Shown one piece after another: positions 33,788 to 43,388 of a stretch of 61,910 nucleotides of DNA (position 1 is its first letter; every line of letters begins with the position of its first letter). Under the pieces are notes generated by a model that searched no databases, was not told the DNA's origin, and saw only the letters and a program-made list of their open reading frames with translations. A program made the translations under genes and the position numbers. Source of the stretch: Bacteroidota bacterium (GTDB lineage Bacteria; Bacteroidota; Bacteroidia; B-17B0; Aurantibacillaceae); contig JAFDXR010000002.1 of the NCBI GenBank assembly GCA_018267825.1, positions 1-61,910 on the forward strand, in the 5' to 3' direction.

Positions 33788-35764
33788 GTGAATTTTATTA
33801 GGACTTATACAATCTTTTTGTCGTGCTTTTTATTCTCTGTTGCTTTTTCACAAAGCGATCTCCCTGAAGACATTCGTACACTCAAAACCGATTCCGAAAA
33901 AGTTCATGCCCTGGTCGGGATGTCTCTTGGCTTCAGCAACAACAATTTTAAGCAATCCATGCAGTATGCTCAGATGGCTTACGATCTGGCGCAGAAGAAA
34001 AAATACATGCTCGGCATGGACCGTGCCATCAATGCCATGGCCGATGCCTATTGGTACCATTCCGACTATGAACGTGCCCAGGAATATTATTTCAAATCCT
34101 ATAAGCTCAACGATTCTATTCACGACCAACGGGGCATTGCCTATGCCATGTATAACATCGGCTGGATTGCCTGTGTGCAGAAACATAATTTCAGTGAAGA
34201 CCATTACCTCTATACATCATCGCGCATTTACCACCAGCTGAACGATACCGATGGCATTATCCGCATTGCCAATGCCCTGGGAAGCTACCACAGCGAACAC
34301 TTTAAGGCCACCAACCAGAAACCGTTTTTCGATTCGGCCCTGCATTATTTCAGTGAGGGGCTGAAACTTTCAGAGTTGCCGAATTACAGAACGAAGAAAG
34401 GAAACTTTGTGTCGAACATGGCCGATCTCTTTGCCGAAGCCGGCGATTATAATACTGCTATTTTTTACAACGACCAGGGTACTGCCATACACATAGCCAT
34501 GCACGATACAGCTACAGTGATGATGAATACCAATAACAAGGCAAATTATTTCTCCAGGCTGAACCGCTGCAAAGAAGCCTTACCGCTTTACCACTCCGTG
34601 CTCGACTATTGCATCAAACACGATATTAAAGATCTGCGGGCTTCGGCCCTCAAAGGCCTCTCGGAATGCAGCTATGCCTTGGGAAACTATAAAGATGCCT
34701 ACGACTATTTCACACAGTTTAAGATTATTGAAGACACGCTCGATCAGCAGATGTATGCCACCAGCATGCAGCAGATGCAAAGTAGCTATGAATTGGGAAA
34801 AGCAGAGACCGACATCAAGGAACTTAAACAGATCAGCGAAATACAGGAGCTTAAAAACAAACAGAACGGATATTTTATTTTCATACTCATTGGTGTAGCT
34901 GTGGGTGTGCTGGTTGTGGCAGGGCTTCTCTTTCGCCAGAACAAGCTGAAGCAGCAGGCAAACGTGCTGTTACAGGCGCAAAAAAATGAGATTTCGGAAA
35001 AGAAGCGTGAAATAGAAAACAGCATTCAGTACGCCAAAGGCATACAGAATGCCATTTTGCCGCCCCTGGAAGAACTGAAACAGGTATTCCCCGATAGCTT
35101 TGTGTTTTACCAGCCCAAGGATGTGGTCAGCGGTGACTTTTACTGGTTTCAGAAAACCGATGAACACTTCTACTGCATTGCGGCCGATTGTACAGGACAC
35201 GGCGTGCCGGGTGCCCTCATGAGTATTATCGGCGTTGATAAAATTGTACAGGCCATCTTCGAAAAAAAGATCTTCAAACCCAACGATATTCTCTCTTTCC
35301 TGAACCGTGAAATAAAACAGGTGTTGAAACAACACAGCGACGAAGCCAAGCAGAAAGACGGGATGGACATTGCCGTGCTTCGTTTTAACCTCAAAGACCA
35401 CAGCGTCGATTTTGCAGGAGCCAACCGCCCCCTGCTTATTGTGCGCGGCGGCGAAATGATTGAGGTGAAGCCAGATAAGATTGCCATCGCCGGCATTACA
35501 CCGCCTGACCAGGAATACAAATTAACCACGGTGCCGCTTCGTTCAAAAGACAGCATCTATATTTTTTCCGACGGTTATGCCGATCAGTTCGGAGGGGATA
35601 ACGGAAAAAAATTCATGACCAAAAATATGAAGGAGCTCTTTGTCAGCATTGCTTCCCTGGGCGCGAAGGAGCGCGGGGAGAAAGTAAAATCAACATTCTA
35701 CAATTGGAAAGAACCATACGAGCAGGTAGATGATGTGCTGGTGATAGGAATTAACCTGGCGTAA
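33788..35764 (+). CDS. TPR-transmembrane-SpoIIE/PP2C phosphatase
   Basis: 658 residues from a GTG. Signal peptide (ending VAFSQ), then an extracytoplasmic TPR region (about 30-340), one transmembrane helix (about 361-381), a coiled coil with KREIENSIQYAKGIQNAILPP (the usual linker of these proteins), and a C-terminal PP2C/SpoIIE domain with CIAADCTGHGVPGALMS, MDIAVLRFN and SIYIFSDGYADQFGG holding the metal aspartates. It probably senses an envelope signal and dephosphorylates a Ser/Thr target, such as an anti-sigma antagonist; no such partner is adjacent. TACCTTTA at 33759 may be a -7 box. Confidence 0.9.
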   Translation: MNFIRTYTIFLSCFLFSVAFSQSDLPEDIRTLKTDSEKVHALVGMSLGFSNNNFKQSMQYAQMAYDLAQKKKYMLGMDRAINAMADAYWYHSDYERAQEYYFKSYKLNDSIHDQRGIAYAMYNIGWIACVQKHNFSEDHYLYTSSRIYHQLNDTDGIIRIANALGSYHSEHFKATNQKPFFDSALHYFSEGLKLSELPNYRTKKGNFVSNMADLFAEAGDYNTAIFYNDQGTAIHIAMHDTATVMMNTNNKANYFSRLNRCKEALPLYHSVLDYCIKHDIKDLRASALKGLSECSYALGNYKDAYDYFTQFKIIEDTLDQQMYATSMQQMQSSYELGKAETDIKELKQISEIQELKNKQNGYFIFILIGVAVGVLVVAGLLFRQNKLKQQANVLLQAQKNEISEKKREIENSIQYAKGIQNAILPPLEELKQVFPDSFVFYQPKDVVSGDFYWFQKTDEHFYCIAADCTGHGVPGALMSIIGVDKIVQAIFEKKIFKPNDILSFLNREIKQVLKQHSDEAKQKDGMDIAVLRFNLKDHSVDFAGANRPLLIVRGGEMIEVKPDKIAIAGITPPDQEYKLTTVPLRSKDSIYIFSDGYADQFGGDNGKKFMTKNMKELFVSIASLGAKERGEKVKSTFYNWKEPYEQVDDVLVIGINLA

Positions 35765-35790
35765 GCGAATTATACTAAAGCTATAAAAGA

Positions 35791-35817
35791 AAAACCCCGG
35801 CATCGCCGGGGTTTTTT
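35791..35817. terminator. Bidirectional Rho-independent terminator
   Basis: CCCCGGC (35795-35801), ATC, GCCGGGG (35805-35811), flanked by AAAA and TTTTTT. It lies between the converging 33788 and 35842 genes and can serve both. Confidence 0.92.
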
Positions 35818-35841
35818 ATATAAGATCTGTATCTGTGAAAA

Positions 35842-36702
35842 TTATTCAGTAACGATCACCAGGTATTTTGAAGCAGACCAGAAATCATCAGGGTTTGTGA
35901 TCTCGATACGTTCCACGGTTTTGTCGCCTACCAGTTTATAAGAGCTGCTTGGGTGAGTCGATAATAATTTAGCTTTTTTAGCACCAATGGTAATGCTGGT
36001 TGTAGTGCTTACATCCACTTTGGTGAAATAGTCTTTGTTGAAATCAGCTTTTAAAGTAGTTGATTTACCCAGGCCGATAAAACCACCTTCTTTGGTAGTA
36101 ACGCCTTTTTCTTTTAATTCTTTGGCAGTACCGATTGCATAATAGGCTGTATTCAGTTTTTCGGTTTTTGCAGAGCTTTCAGCAGTTACTTCTTCGTAGT
36201 TTGCCTGCAGGTTGCTCATGTCAATATTTTTGGCTTCCAGTTCAGCTTTCAGGGTAGCAATTTCGCCGTCTTTAGACTCGAGTTGAGCCTGTAATGTAGC
36301 AATCATTTGCTCCAGGCCTTCCAGTTTCACATTCGACTCTTTCAATTTTTTGCTTAAAGAACCAATGCGGTTTTTGTTTTTAGCCATCATGTCGTAAATC
36401 GCCTGGATATCTTCTTTAATCTGATCTTCCTTGCTTTTTACATCGCCGGTTTTAGAAGTTGTGCTGACGATTTTTTCTTTTTCCTTGATGGTATTCAGGT
36501 TATCCTGAATTTCGTTGAATGCTGTTACGAAGTCCTGGATAGCTGCTTCTTTTTCAGAAATAGTAGCATCCTTTTTTGAGTTCTCAGTCGATAAGCTGTC
36601 AGCCAGTGGATTTGCTTCTTTTTCGCTACCACCTGTACAGGCAGTAAATAAGGTTGATACCGATAACAATAAGCCGGCTGCTAATGTTTTGAAAATTTTC
36701 AT
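35842..36702 (-). CDS. Coiled-coil lipoprotein
   Basis: 286 residues from the ATG at 36700-36702; a longer in-frame start has no signal peptide. Lipobox FTAC with the acceptor Cys near residue 21. A long coiled coil follows (about 45-185, for example LESKDGEIATLKAELEAKNI) and then a small beta-rich C-terminal domain (about 200-286) with IGLGKSTTLKADFN. Such proteins are often annotated as Cbp1-like adhesins in Bacteroidota, but no ligand is evident. Probably a periplasmic or outer-membrane structural lipoprotein. Confidence 0.8.
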   Translation of the reverse strand: MKIFKTLAAGLLLSVSTLFTACTGGSEKEANPLADSLSTENSKKDATISEKEAAIQDFVTAFNEIQDNLNTIKEKEKIVSTTSKTGDVKSKEDQIKEDIQAIYDMMAKNKNRIGSLSKKLKESNVKLEGLEQMIATLQAQLESKDGEIATLKAELEAKNIDMSNLQANYEEVTAESSAKTEKLNTAYYAIGTAKELKEKGVTTKEGGFIGLGKSTTLKADFNKDYFTKVDVSTTTSITIGAKKAKLLSTHPSSSYKLVGDKTVERIEITNPDDFWSASKYLVIVTE

Positions 36703-36846
36703 AGGATTGATTTTTATAAGTTTAATTAGTTTGTGGTTTTGTATAGAACAACACAGCTGGTTGCTATATGTTCGCAAAACTATAGATTAATACCACGACG
36801 GCTTAATGGTAACCTTAAAATTCACATTTTTTAATAAAAACAGGGC

Positions 36847-37503
36847 TTATTTTTTACGCACCAAACCGTAGTAAAACCCGAATCCGAACGATAACCAGCT
36901 CATATTCCAGTTGTTACTGTAACTCTGGTAGCCCAGCCATTTATCCATATAGGGGATAGAGGGGTCAAACCTGGCCATGCTGTATGTGTATGAAATGTGT
37001 GCGCCGATCGCAAAATTGTCTTCCACCAGGTAATAGAAACCGATGGTTGGCTCCAGGAAAGAGGTGGTAAACTGAGGCGGTGTGCTCCGGATCAGGGTGT
37101 CGGATTTCGGAACCACATTGGTGTATTTATTGAACGAATAGCCGGCATTGATAGAAAATGTGGCATAACTGTTCTCGGCATAAAAGCGGTCGTAGCCGAT
37201 ATTGAGAAAGCCGTTGTGCACCTGCATTTTGGTGTAGATATTCTTTTGCTTGAAATAATCCTGTGCCTTCATCAGGGCATTTTTATAACCTACACCGATA
37301 TGAAAATTGCTGAACAGCCTGACATTGACAGAAGCATTGCAATCATACAGTCCCAGGAAAGAGGTGCGGAAGGCCCGGCTCGAAGTCACTTTGGGGATAC
37401 CGATATGGGCTCTTATGGAGAAACGCGGCAGTATTTTCTGTTCCTCCTGGGCCTGCAGGGTTCCCAGAATAAAAATGAATATGATCGGATAGAGGAACCT
37501 CAC
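36847..37503 (-). CDS. Outer-membrane beta-barrel-like protein
   Basis: 218 residues. Signal peptide MRFLYPIIFIFILGTLQAQ. The mature part has alternating hydrophobic strands with aromatic ends (FHIGVGYKNAL, FLNIGYDRFYA, FSINAGYSFNKY, FAIGAHISYTYSM, WLSFGFGFYYGLV), as expected of an 8- to 10-strand barrel. Family not recognised. Single gene, own strand run. Confidence 0.72.
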   Translation of the reverse strand: MRFLYPIIFIFILGTLQAQEEQKILPRFSIRAHIGIPKVTSSRAFRTSFLGLYDCNASVNVRLFSNFHIGVGYKNALMKAQDYFKQKNIYTKMQVHNGFLNIGYDRFYAENSYATFSINAGYSFNKYTNVVPKSDTLIRSTPPQFTTSFLEPTIGFYYLVEDNFAIGAHISYTYSMARFDPSIPYMDKWLGYQSYSNNWNMSWLSFGFGFYYGLVRKK

Positions 37504-37550
37504 TGGTTAATAAAACGCGTTAGTTAAAGATATATTGTTTTTGCAAACTA

Positions 37551-37997
37551 TCAGCATGTATAGCGCATTTTAATGTGCGGAATATCGTCTTCGGGATATA
37601 CCTCGCCCTCTGCTACAAAGCCCAACTCCGAATAAAAACGTTTGAGGTAAAGCTGGGCTGAAATAACAATCTGATCGGTCTGATACTGTTTCAGTATGTG
37701 CTGAATGCTGTATTGCATGATCTCCCGCCCGTAGTTCATGCCCCTGGCCGAAGGATGTGAAACCACGCGGCCTATAGAGGCTTCAGGATACGAATGTCCC
37801 GGAGCCAGCAGCCTCGTGTATGCCACCAGGCGCTTCCCGTCAAAACCCAGCACATGAAGGGCTTCCTGGTCTTTATCGTCCATATCCAGAAACACGCAGT
37901 TCTGCTCCACCACAAATACCTCGCTGCGCAGCTTCAGCAGCTCATATAGCTCGGTGTTGCTGAGCTCGTTAAACGTACGTGTAAATACCCGGAGCAT
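37551..37997 (-). CDS. elaA: ElaA-type GNAT acetyltransferase
   Basis: 148 residues from the ATG at 37995-37997, 4 bp after the upstream gene's stop; an upstream TTG would overlap that gene. ElaA hallmarks: LRSEVFVVEQNCVFLDMDDKD, then the acetyl-CoA loop VSHPSARGMNYGREIM and LKRFYSELGFVAEGEVYPED near the end. The substrate is unknown in the family. Last gene of an MFS / CoA-binding / elaA set. Confidence 0.88.
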   Translation of the reverse strand: MLRVFTRTFNELSNTELYELLKLRSEVFVVEQNCVFLDMDDKDQEALHVLGFDGKRLVAYTRLLAPGHSYPEASIGRVVSHPSARGMNYGREIMQYSIQHILKQYQTDQIVISAQLYLKRFYSELGFVAEGEVYPEDDIPHIKMRYTC

Positions 37998-38001
37998 GAA
38001 T

Positions 38002-38367
38002 TCAATAATTACCAATGGAGAGCATGACCAGTGTACAGGCTTCTACCGTCTCTATGCCGTTTTTACGGGCCAGGTCGGCCAGTTCCGCGTTTTCGGTACC
38101 CGGATTAAACACCAGTCTTTTGGGATGCAGGGATATAATATAATCGTACCAGGCAGGCTGATTGGCAGGGCCTACATAAAGCGTAACAGTATCCACATCC
38201 TGAAATACGGGTCTGTCCGTGATAATATCGAGGTCTCCGATCCTGCCGGCACGCATGCCAACCGGAAATACAGTATGCCCGTGATTCAGGAGGCTTTTTG
38301 TAGCTCTGAAGCTGTATCGTTCTTCATTAGGCGATGCACCGATCACAACTGTTATCTTATTCGACAT
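38002..38367 (-). CDS. CoA-binding-domain protein (YccU type)
   Basis: 121 residues forming a single Rossmann-like CoA-binding domain: VIGASPNEERYSFRATKSLL (8-27), VFPVGMRAGRIGDLDIIT, VTLYVGPANQPAWYDYI, VFNPGTENAELADLARKNGI, and the terminal ACTLVML typical of the YccU group. It binds CoA or a related nucleotide; its role is unknown. It overlaps the 3' end of the transporter gene by 11 bp. Confidence 0.88.
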   Translation of the reverse strand: MSNKITVVIGASPNEERYSFRATKSLLNHGHTVFPVGMRAGRIGDLDIITDRPVFQDVDTVTLYVGPANQPAWYDYIISLHPKRLVFNPGTENAELADLARKNGIETVEACTLVMLSIGNY

Positions 38368-39637
38368 AATTCAATTCCTTTCCAAACGTTTCTTCTAAAA
38401 AATAAAGTGAAATGAACGCGATACCAAGTACAATCACACCTGTATAGATCGTGGCCTCCAGTTTATTGCCCACCAGTGTGAGCAGCAGGGCTGTAAGCAG
38501 GGAAATAACCGTGGTGGAGCCGCGTACAAAATTAGGCGCTGTAGTGGTGGCCGTAGCACGTATGTTAGTGCCGAAAAGCTCCGAAGCCGTGCTGATAAAC
38601 ACGGCCCAGTATCCGGTGGCAAAACCGATAAAACCTACCACCGAATAAAATACAGTAACCGATGTGGCCGCCACCGTAAAGTAAAGCACAATGCCAATCA
38701 CGGTGAGCAACAGGAACAGCAGCAGCGATTTCTTGCGGCTGCGCAGCTTCTGGCTTATAAGCCCCGAAACCACATCGCCAACCGTAATGCCGGCATAGGC
38801 ATACATGATCGAATTGCCCGAAGTAATAAGGGGGTTACCTTTTGCATCCATAAGACCCATGAGTTTACTGAGCTCCGGCGAAAACAGGATCAGGGAACCC
38901 ATCACATACCATACCGGCACAGTTACCAGAATGATGTTGATGTATTTGAAAAAGCGTTTGGGGCTTGTGAAGAGCTGCAGAAAATTTCCGCGCGATACCT
39001 TTTCTTCCTTCACGGTTTTGAACATGCCCGATTCATACACGCCGATGCGCAGAATAAGCAGGGCGAGTCCCATACCACCGCCGATGTAAAAAGAGGTGCG
39101 CCAGTCGGAAATGATATTCCCCATAAAGCCGGCCACCACCGCACCGAACACGCCCACTGTTGCCACAATCATGGTGCCCACGCCACGCCTTTCCTTACTC
39201 ATGCTTTCGCTCACCAGGGTAATACCGGCTCCCAGTTCGCCGGCCAGGCCGAAGCCCGAAATGAAACGAAGTACCGCATAGGAGTCGGTATCGTGCACCA
39301 TCCCATTCAGAATATTGGCAATGGAGTAGGTGAGTATGGATCCGAATAATACAGACAGGCGGCCTTTTTTATCGCCCAGTATCCCCCAGAAAATTCCGCC
39401 GAACACCATGCCCAGCATCTGCATATTGAGCAGGTATTTTCCGTATACGTCGAGCATGGGTGCAAAAGCCACTTTAGCATTGGCAGGATTTACAAAAGGG
39501 TATTTACCCAGAAAAATATCTGTAAGGCTGGCACTTCGCTCCACGCCAAAAAGCAGGAGGTCGTAGATGTCTACAAAATAGCCAAGGGCCGCAACAATAA
39601 TCAGTTTATTAATTGCCTTCGATGTGTTCTGCTCCAT
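38357..39637 (-). CDS. MFS transporter, sugar/metabolite porter type
   Basis: 426 residues with 12 predicted helices. The loop-2 signature is GILGDKKGRLSVLFGS (about 90-105), the helix 4-5 region contains RFISGFGLAGELGAGITLVS, and a second loop is SQKLRSRKKS. Members of this branch carry sugars, organic acids or aromatic acids with protons. The substrate cannot be read. It follows the S8 protease gene by 18 bp. Confidence 0.87.
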   Translation of the reverse strand: MEQNTSKAINKLIIVAALGYFVDIYDLLLFGVERSASLTDIFLGKYPFVNPANAKVAFAPMLDVYGKYLLNMQMLGMVFGGIFWGILGDKKGRLSVLFGSILTYSIANILNGMVHDTDSYAVLRFISGFGLAGELGAGITLVSESMSKERRGVGTMIVATVGVFGAVVAGFMGNIISDWRTSFYIGGGMGLALLILRIGVYESGMFKTVKEEKVSRGNFLQLFTSPKRFFKYINIILVTVPVWYVMGSLILFSPELSKLMGLMDAKGNPLITSGNSIMYAYAGITVGDVVSGLISQKLRSRKKSLLLFLLLTVIGIVLYFTVAATSVTVFYSVVGFIGFATGYWAVFISTASELFGTNIRATATTTAPNFVRGSTTVISLLTALLLTLVGNKLEATIYTGVIVLGIAFISLYFLEETFGKELNYVE

Positions 39638-39655
39638 ACAGGTTCCCTGCGTTTC

Positions 39656-41338
39656 TTACTGTTTTACAAACCGGGTTGTATACTGTTTCGAATCGCTGCG
39701 TATAGTCAGAAAATAAACTCCGGCAGGTATTTGTTCGCCAAAAGAAAGCGTATACGTATTGTTCTGCTCCTGCATGTTCACTGCCACGGTATGCCCAAGC
39801 ACATCGGTCATGGTTACTGAGCTTACCGTTTCGTTTAGGGTAAACTGTACCTTGTTGTTGGCAGGATTCGGAAATAAGCGTACACTGTGAACCGATTGTT
39901 CATCAATGCCAGTATTGAGTTGCAGGTAATTGTGCGCTGCACAGAAATTCGGGATGCCCCAGCCGTATTGATTGTCGGGGTTCGACGATTTGCTGGCCGT
40001 AGCCTTAATGGCCTGTAAGATCTGCATATTGGTTTTGCTTGGGTGTGCCTGCCATAAGCAAGCTACAGCACCTGCTGCCACAGGGCAGGCAAATGAAGTA
40101 CCATTTCCCGAAAAGAAATTGAAACCCGGTCCGCACACATAAGTGCCTTCGCCCATGGTTGAAACATCCGGTTTAATGCGGCCATCAGCTGTAGGACCTA
40201 CAGAACTGAAACTGGAATGAAGCCCGCCGCTGTTTACCGAACCTACCGTACAGATGCTATCGGCATCAGCCGGTACACCTACAAAGTTCCATGAGCCTCC
40301 GCCTTCGTTGCCGGCGGCATTGAGCATAAACATGCCTTTGCGAACCGCCATCGTGGCGGCGATAGAAGCCACCGATGTTTTTCCGTTGAGGTCGGCATAT
40401 GTATGATTCTGCGAACTGATATCGAATGTAGTATAGCCCAGGGAGGTTGTGCATATATCGGCACCTACACTGTCGGCATATTCTGCGGCGATCACCCAGT
40501 TACACTCCTCAATAATTTTTTCAGAGGTTGCGTCTTCGCTGCGAAACAGCCATACCTTGGCTTTAGGGCCTGTACCGATCAGTTGTCCCGGTGTGTTTCC
40601 GGCAATGCAGGAAAGCACCATGGCGCCGTGTGAGTCGTCTTCATAAACCGATGTATTGCCTGCCACAAAATCGTAGGTTCCCAGAATCCGGCTTTCATTA
40701 CGCAGGGAGTCAAACACCTGGTTTACATCGGCCTGGTTGAACCCATCATCAATAATGGCAATGGTCATGTTCTGTCCGCGATAGCCCAGGTTATGCAGGC
40801 AATCGGCCCCGATCTGGTTTACCTGGGTATAGGCCGGACCGTAGTTATAACCGGTGGTATTTGTTGAAGAAAGTTTCTGAACGCTCACCGTAGGAGTATT
40901 CAGTACATCGGGGCTCATTTTGGCAACGCGGCCTACAGGAGCGCTGCTGAGCACGCAGGTCAGGCTGTTTACCGCATTGAGCACCGTGGTATTCGGGATC
41001 AGTACAATGGCTGCATTGTGCCAGCGCGAACGCTGAAGCACCGTAGCGCCGGTGGCATTTACCTGGTTAATATAAGTCTGGTTTACAGGAATATCGGTCA
41101 TGTCGACGCTGATGCCCTGGTTGGTACGGCGTTGTACCGACTTGGGCGATAAAAACGCTGTGGGATTCGATACCGAAAACGGTGAGCCGTTCTTGTCGGT
41201 AAAGCGGATCCAGTATTTGGTGATCTGGGCCTGCGATACCTGTATAAAACAGCTGAGGCAGAGGGCCAGGGTGAGCAGACTGAGTTTGGTGTAGTGTTTA
41301 GAGTTCATATGCTTTTGATGGTGTGTGTGTTTATTCAT
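39656..41338 (-). CDS. Subtilisin-like S8 protease with T9SS sorting domain
   Basis: 560 residues (an internal ATG at residue 11 gives a cleaner signal peptide ending VSQAQ and may be the true start). The N-terminal prodomain spans about 40-170. Catalytic triad: Asp197 (IAIIDDGF), His237 (DDSHGAMVLSCIAG) and Ser415 (GNGTSFACPVAAG), with oxyanion Asn344 (NAAGNEGG). The C-terminal type A sorting domain (LFPNPANNKV, GVYFLTI, TTRFVKQ) directs export through the T9SS. It is probably a cell-surface or secreted endopeptidase for protein feeding or cargo processing. It overlaps the upstream lipoprotein gene by 8 bp. Confidence 0.94.
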   Translation of the reverse strand: MNKHTHHQKHMNSKHYTKLSLLTLALCLSCFIQVSQAQITKYWIRFTDKNGSPFSVSNPTAFLSPKSVQRRTNQGISVDMTDIPVNQTYINQVNATGATVLQRSRWHNAAIVLIPNTTVLNAVNSLTCVLSSAPVGRVAKMSPDVLNTPTVSVQKLSSTNTTGYNYGPAYTQVNQIGADCLHNLGYRGQNMTIAIIDDGFNQADVNQVFDSLRNESRILGTYDFVAGNTSVYEDDSHGAMVLSCIAGNTPGQLIGTGPKAKVWLFRSEDATSEKIIEECNWVIAAEYADSVGADICTTSLGYTTFDISSQNHTYADLNGKTSVASIAATMAVRKGMFMLNAAGNEGGGSWNFVGVPADADSICTVGSVNSGGLHSSFSSVGPTADGRIKPDVSTMGEGTYVCGPGFNFFSGNGTSFACPVAAGAVACLWQAHPSKTNMQILQAIKATASKSSNPDNQYGWGIPNFCAAHNYLQLNTGIDEQSVHSVRLFPNPANNKVQFTLNETVSSVTMTDVLGHTVAVNMQEQNNTYTLSFGEQIPAGVYFLTIRSDSKQYTTRFVKQ

Positions 41339-42050
41339 AACCGTGGGTCACGTAGGTTAACTTATACTTGACGCCCCGCACAATCCGGTCTTCTACCTTT
41401 ACGCCAACCGGTATCGGCGACAGATCCGAATAGAGGTCCTTGATCTCGCGATACACCAGGCCCACGCCTTTTGCGTATTTTTCGATATAGTACTCGCGGT
41501 GTATCTGGTTTATCTCTTTATCGTCTTTCTGCTCCACATACAGCACATTATCGAAAGTGGTGCCGTTGATCGTTTCCTTGTTATTGATATAATTATACTG
41601 GTAATCCCATTCGGGGTTGGTGTTCCGGGCATTGCCGTTCCAGCTGGCATCCTGCTTCACCGGGAAGGCCAGCTTTACAAAGCGTACATTTTCCTCCACT
41701 ACCTCGGCTGTGGTCTGCGTTTTATTGACCTCCCACACATCCTTAATGGTCCAGCTCATGGCGCTGTAGGGCACATTGGGATTGTATTTTTTGATGTAAC
41801 GCACCATGCGTATAGCCGCACGGCCCTCATTATCCGTGTATTGTTCTTCCAGCTTCTCTTTAATCTGGTAGTGGTAGTAAACGGTATCGTGTTTAAAGTC
41901 GTCGTATATCGTCGAATCCACATTGTAAATGATGTATTTGCCCAGTGTGGTCGGGTAATAATCATACCCGACATCGGGAGGGGTCTCCGTTTTTTTCTTA
42001 TGACACGAAAAAAAGACACCAAGCACCAAAATAGCGACTATGTGGAGCAA
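41331..42050 (-). CDS. Lipoprotein of unknown function
   Basis: 239 residues from a TTG at 42048 (no ATG or GTG is available before an upstream stop). Lipobox VFFSC with acceptor Cys at 16. The mature part is beta-rich: YYPTTLGKYIIYNVDSTIYD, IKEKLEEQYTDNEGR, and GVGLVYREIKDLYSD, a pattern common to Bacteroidota surface lipoproteins. First gene of the minus-strand set running through the S8 protease and MFS genes. Function unknown. Confidence 0.78.
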   Translation of the reverse strand: MLHIVAILVLGVFFSCHKKKTETPPDVGYDYYPTTLGKYIIYNVDSTIYDDFKHDTVYYHYQIKEKLEEQYTDNEGRAAIRMVRYIKKYNPNVPYSAMSWTIKDVWEVNKTQTTAEVVEENVRFVKLAFPVKQDASWNGNARNTNPEWDYQYNYINNKETINGTTFDNVLYVEQKDDKEINQIHREYYIEKYAKGVGLVYREIKDLYSDLSPIPVGVKVEDRIVRGVKYKLTYVTHGYE

Positions 42051-42105
42051 TAATCTGATAGCTAAAATTACTGATAATTAATGAGTAAATCAACGCCAAT
42101 AAAAT

Positions 42106-42113
42106 TAACTTTG
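42106..42113 (+). promoter_or_regulatory. Putative -7 promoter element
   Basis: TAACTTTG matches TAnnTTTG and lies 19 bp before the ATG at 42133. No TTG is present at the usual -33 distance. Confidence 0.4.
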
Positions 42114-42132
42114 CGCCTTATATATAAATCTT

Positions 42133-43290
42133 ATGGCAGACTTTTCGAAACATAAATTTGGCACCAAGGCGATCCATGCCGGTGCCGATCCTGATCCATC
42201 CACAGGGGCTATTATGACCCCTATATTCCAGACTTCTACCTACGTGCAGGAGTCGCCGGGCAAAAACAAGGGTTATGGCTATGCCCGCGGTAAAAATCCC
42301 ACCCGCGAAGCCCTGCAGAAAAACATTGCCGCCCTCGAGAACGGAAAACACTGTGTGTGCTTCAGCAGTGGTATGGGCGCAACAGACGCCGTAATGAAAC
42401 TTCTGCGCCCGGGCGATGAGGTGATCACAGGCGACGATCTCTATGGAGGTTCTTACCGCATGTTTACCAAGATATTTGAAAACTACGGCATCAAGTTCCA
42501 TTTTATAAACCTGAGCAATGCCGACAACATCAAAAAATACGTCAATGCCAATACCAAACTGATCTGGGCCGAAACGCCTACCAATCCTACCATGCAGATC
42601 ATTGATATTGCGGCCTGCTCAGCCATTGCCAAAGCGCATAACCTGATCCTGGCGGTAGATAATACCTTTGCTTCGCCATACCTTCAGAACCCGCTGGCTC
42701 TGGGTGCCGACATTGTGATGCACTCCGTAACCAAATACCTGGGCGGACACAGCGATGTGGTGATGGGAGCCCTCGTGATGAACGACGATAAGCTGCACGA
42801 GCAATTATACTTTATCCTGAACAGCTGTGGCGCCAATCCAGGCCCTATGGACAGTTTCCTGGTGATGCGCGGCATTAAGACCCTGCATTTGCGTATGGAG
42901 CGCCATTGCTACAACGGGCGTAAGATTGCCGAATACCTCAAAACCCATCCGAAGATCGAGAAAATCTACTGGCCGGGCTTTACCGATCATCCGAACCATG
43001 AGATCGCCAAAAAACAGATGCGCGATTTCGGGGGGATGATCTCCATTGTATTGAAAGGCGCTTCGCTCGAAGATACATTCCGTATAGCCTCCTCTTTCCA
43101 TGTATTCTCTCTGGCCGAATCGCTGGGTGGGGTAGAGTCGCTGGTAAACCATCCGGCTACCATGACGCATGCCTCCATACCAAAACCGGAGCGCGAAAAG
43201 GCCGGTGTAGTCGATAACCTGCTGCGCCTGAGTGTGGGTGTAGAAGATGTGGAAGACCTGCTGGAAGACATCAAACAGGCACTGGGATAA
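42133..43290 (+). CDS. metB: Cystathionine gamma-synthase/lyase family PLP enzyme
   Basis: 385 residues, the usual length of trans-sulfuration enzymes. PLP lysine Lys201 in HSVTKYLGGHSD. CFSSGMGATDAV (76-87) binds PLP phosphate. LAVDNTFASPYLQNPL (173-188) has the Asp facing the pyridine nitrogen. SLGGVESLVNHPATMTHAS near the C terminus is diagnostic of the family. It acts in Cys/Met metabolism; gamma-synthase and gamma-lyase cannot be told apart with certainty. Monocistronic, with a -7 box before it and a terminator after. A decayed copy of its C-terminal segment lies at 48104-48190. Confidence 0.92.
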   Translation: MADFSKHKFGTKAIHAGADPDPSTGAIMTPIFQTSTYVQESPGKNKGYGYARGKNPTREALQKNIAALENGKHCVCFSSGMGATDAVMKLLRPGDEVITGDDLYGGSYRMFTKIFENYGIKFHFINLSNADNIKKYVNANTKLIWAETPTNPTMQIIDIAACSAIAKAHNLILAVDNTFASPYLQNPLALGADIVMHSVTKYLGGHSDVVMGALVMNDDKLHEQLYFILNSCGANPGPMDSFLVMRGIKTLHLRMERHCYNGRKIAEYLKTHPKIEKIYWPGFTDHPNHEIAKKQMRDFGGMISIVLKGASLEDTFRIASSFHVFSLAESLGGVESLVNHPATMTHASIPKPEREKAGVVDNLLRLSVGVEDVEDLLEDIKQALG

Positions 43291-43308
43291 TATGACTCTT
43301 TATGATGT

Positions 43309-43342
43309 AAAAGCCCCGTTGATTTTCAGCGGGGCTTTTTTT
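43309..43342 (+). terminator. Rho-independent terminator
   Basis: AAAGCCCCG (43310-43318), an 11-nt loop, CGGGGCTTT (43330-43338), then TTTT. It ends the metB transcript. Confidence 0.9.
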
Positions 43343-43388
43343 GTGGGAGGTAATTATAATGCCCTTCATTCGAGAGGTATTCCTGACC

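Noticed and set aside
42051..42132. SAM-type riboswitch before metB
   Set aside because: Only about 80 bp separate the genes, with a -7 box 19 bp from the ATG; there is no room for a known SAM aptamer.
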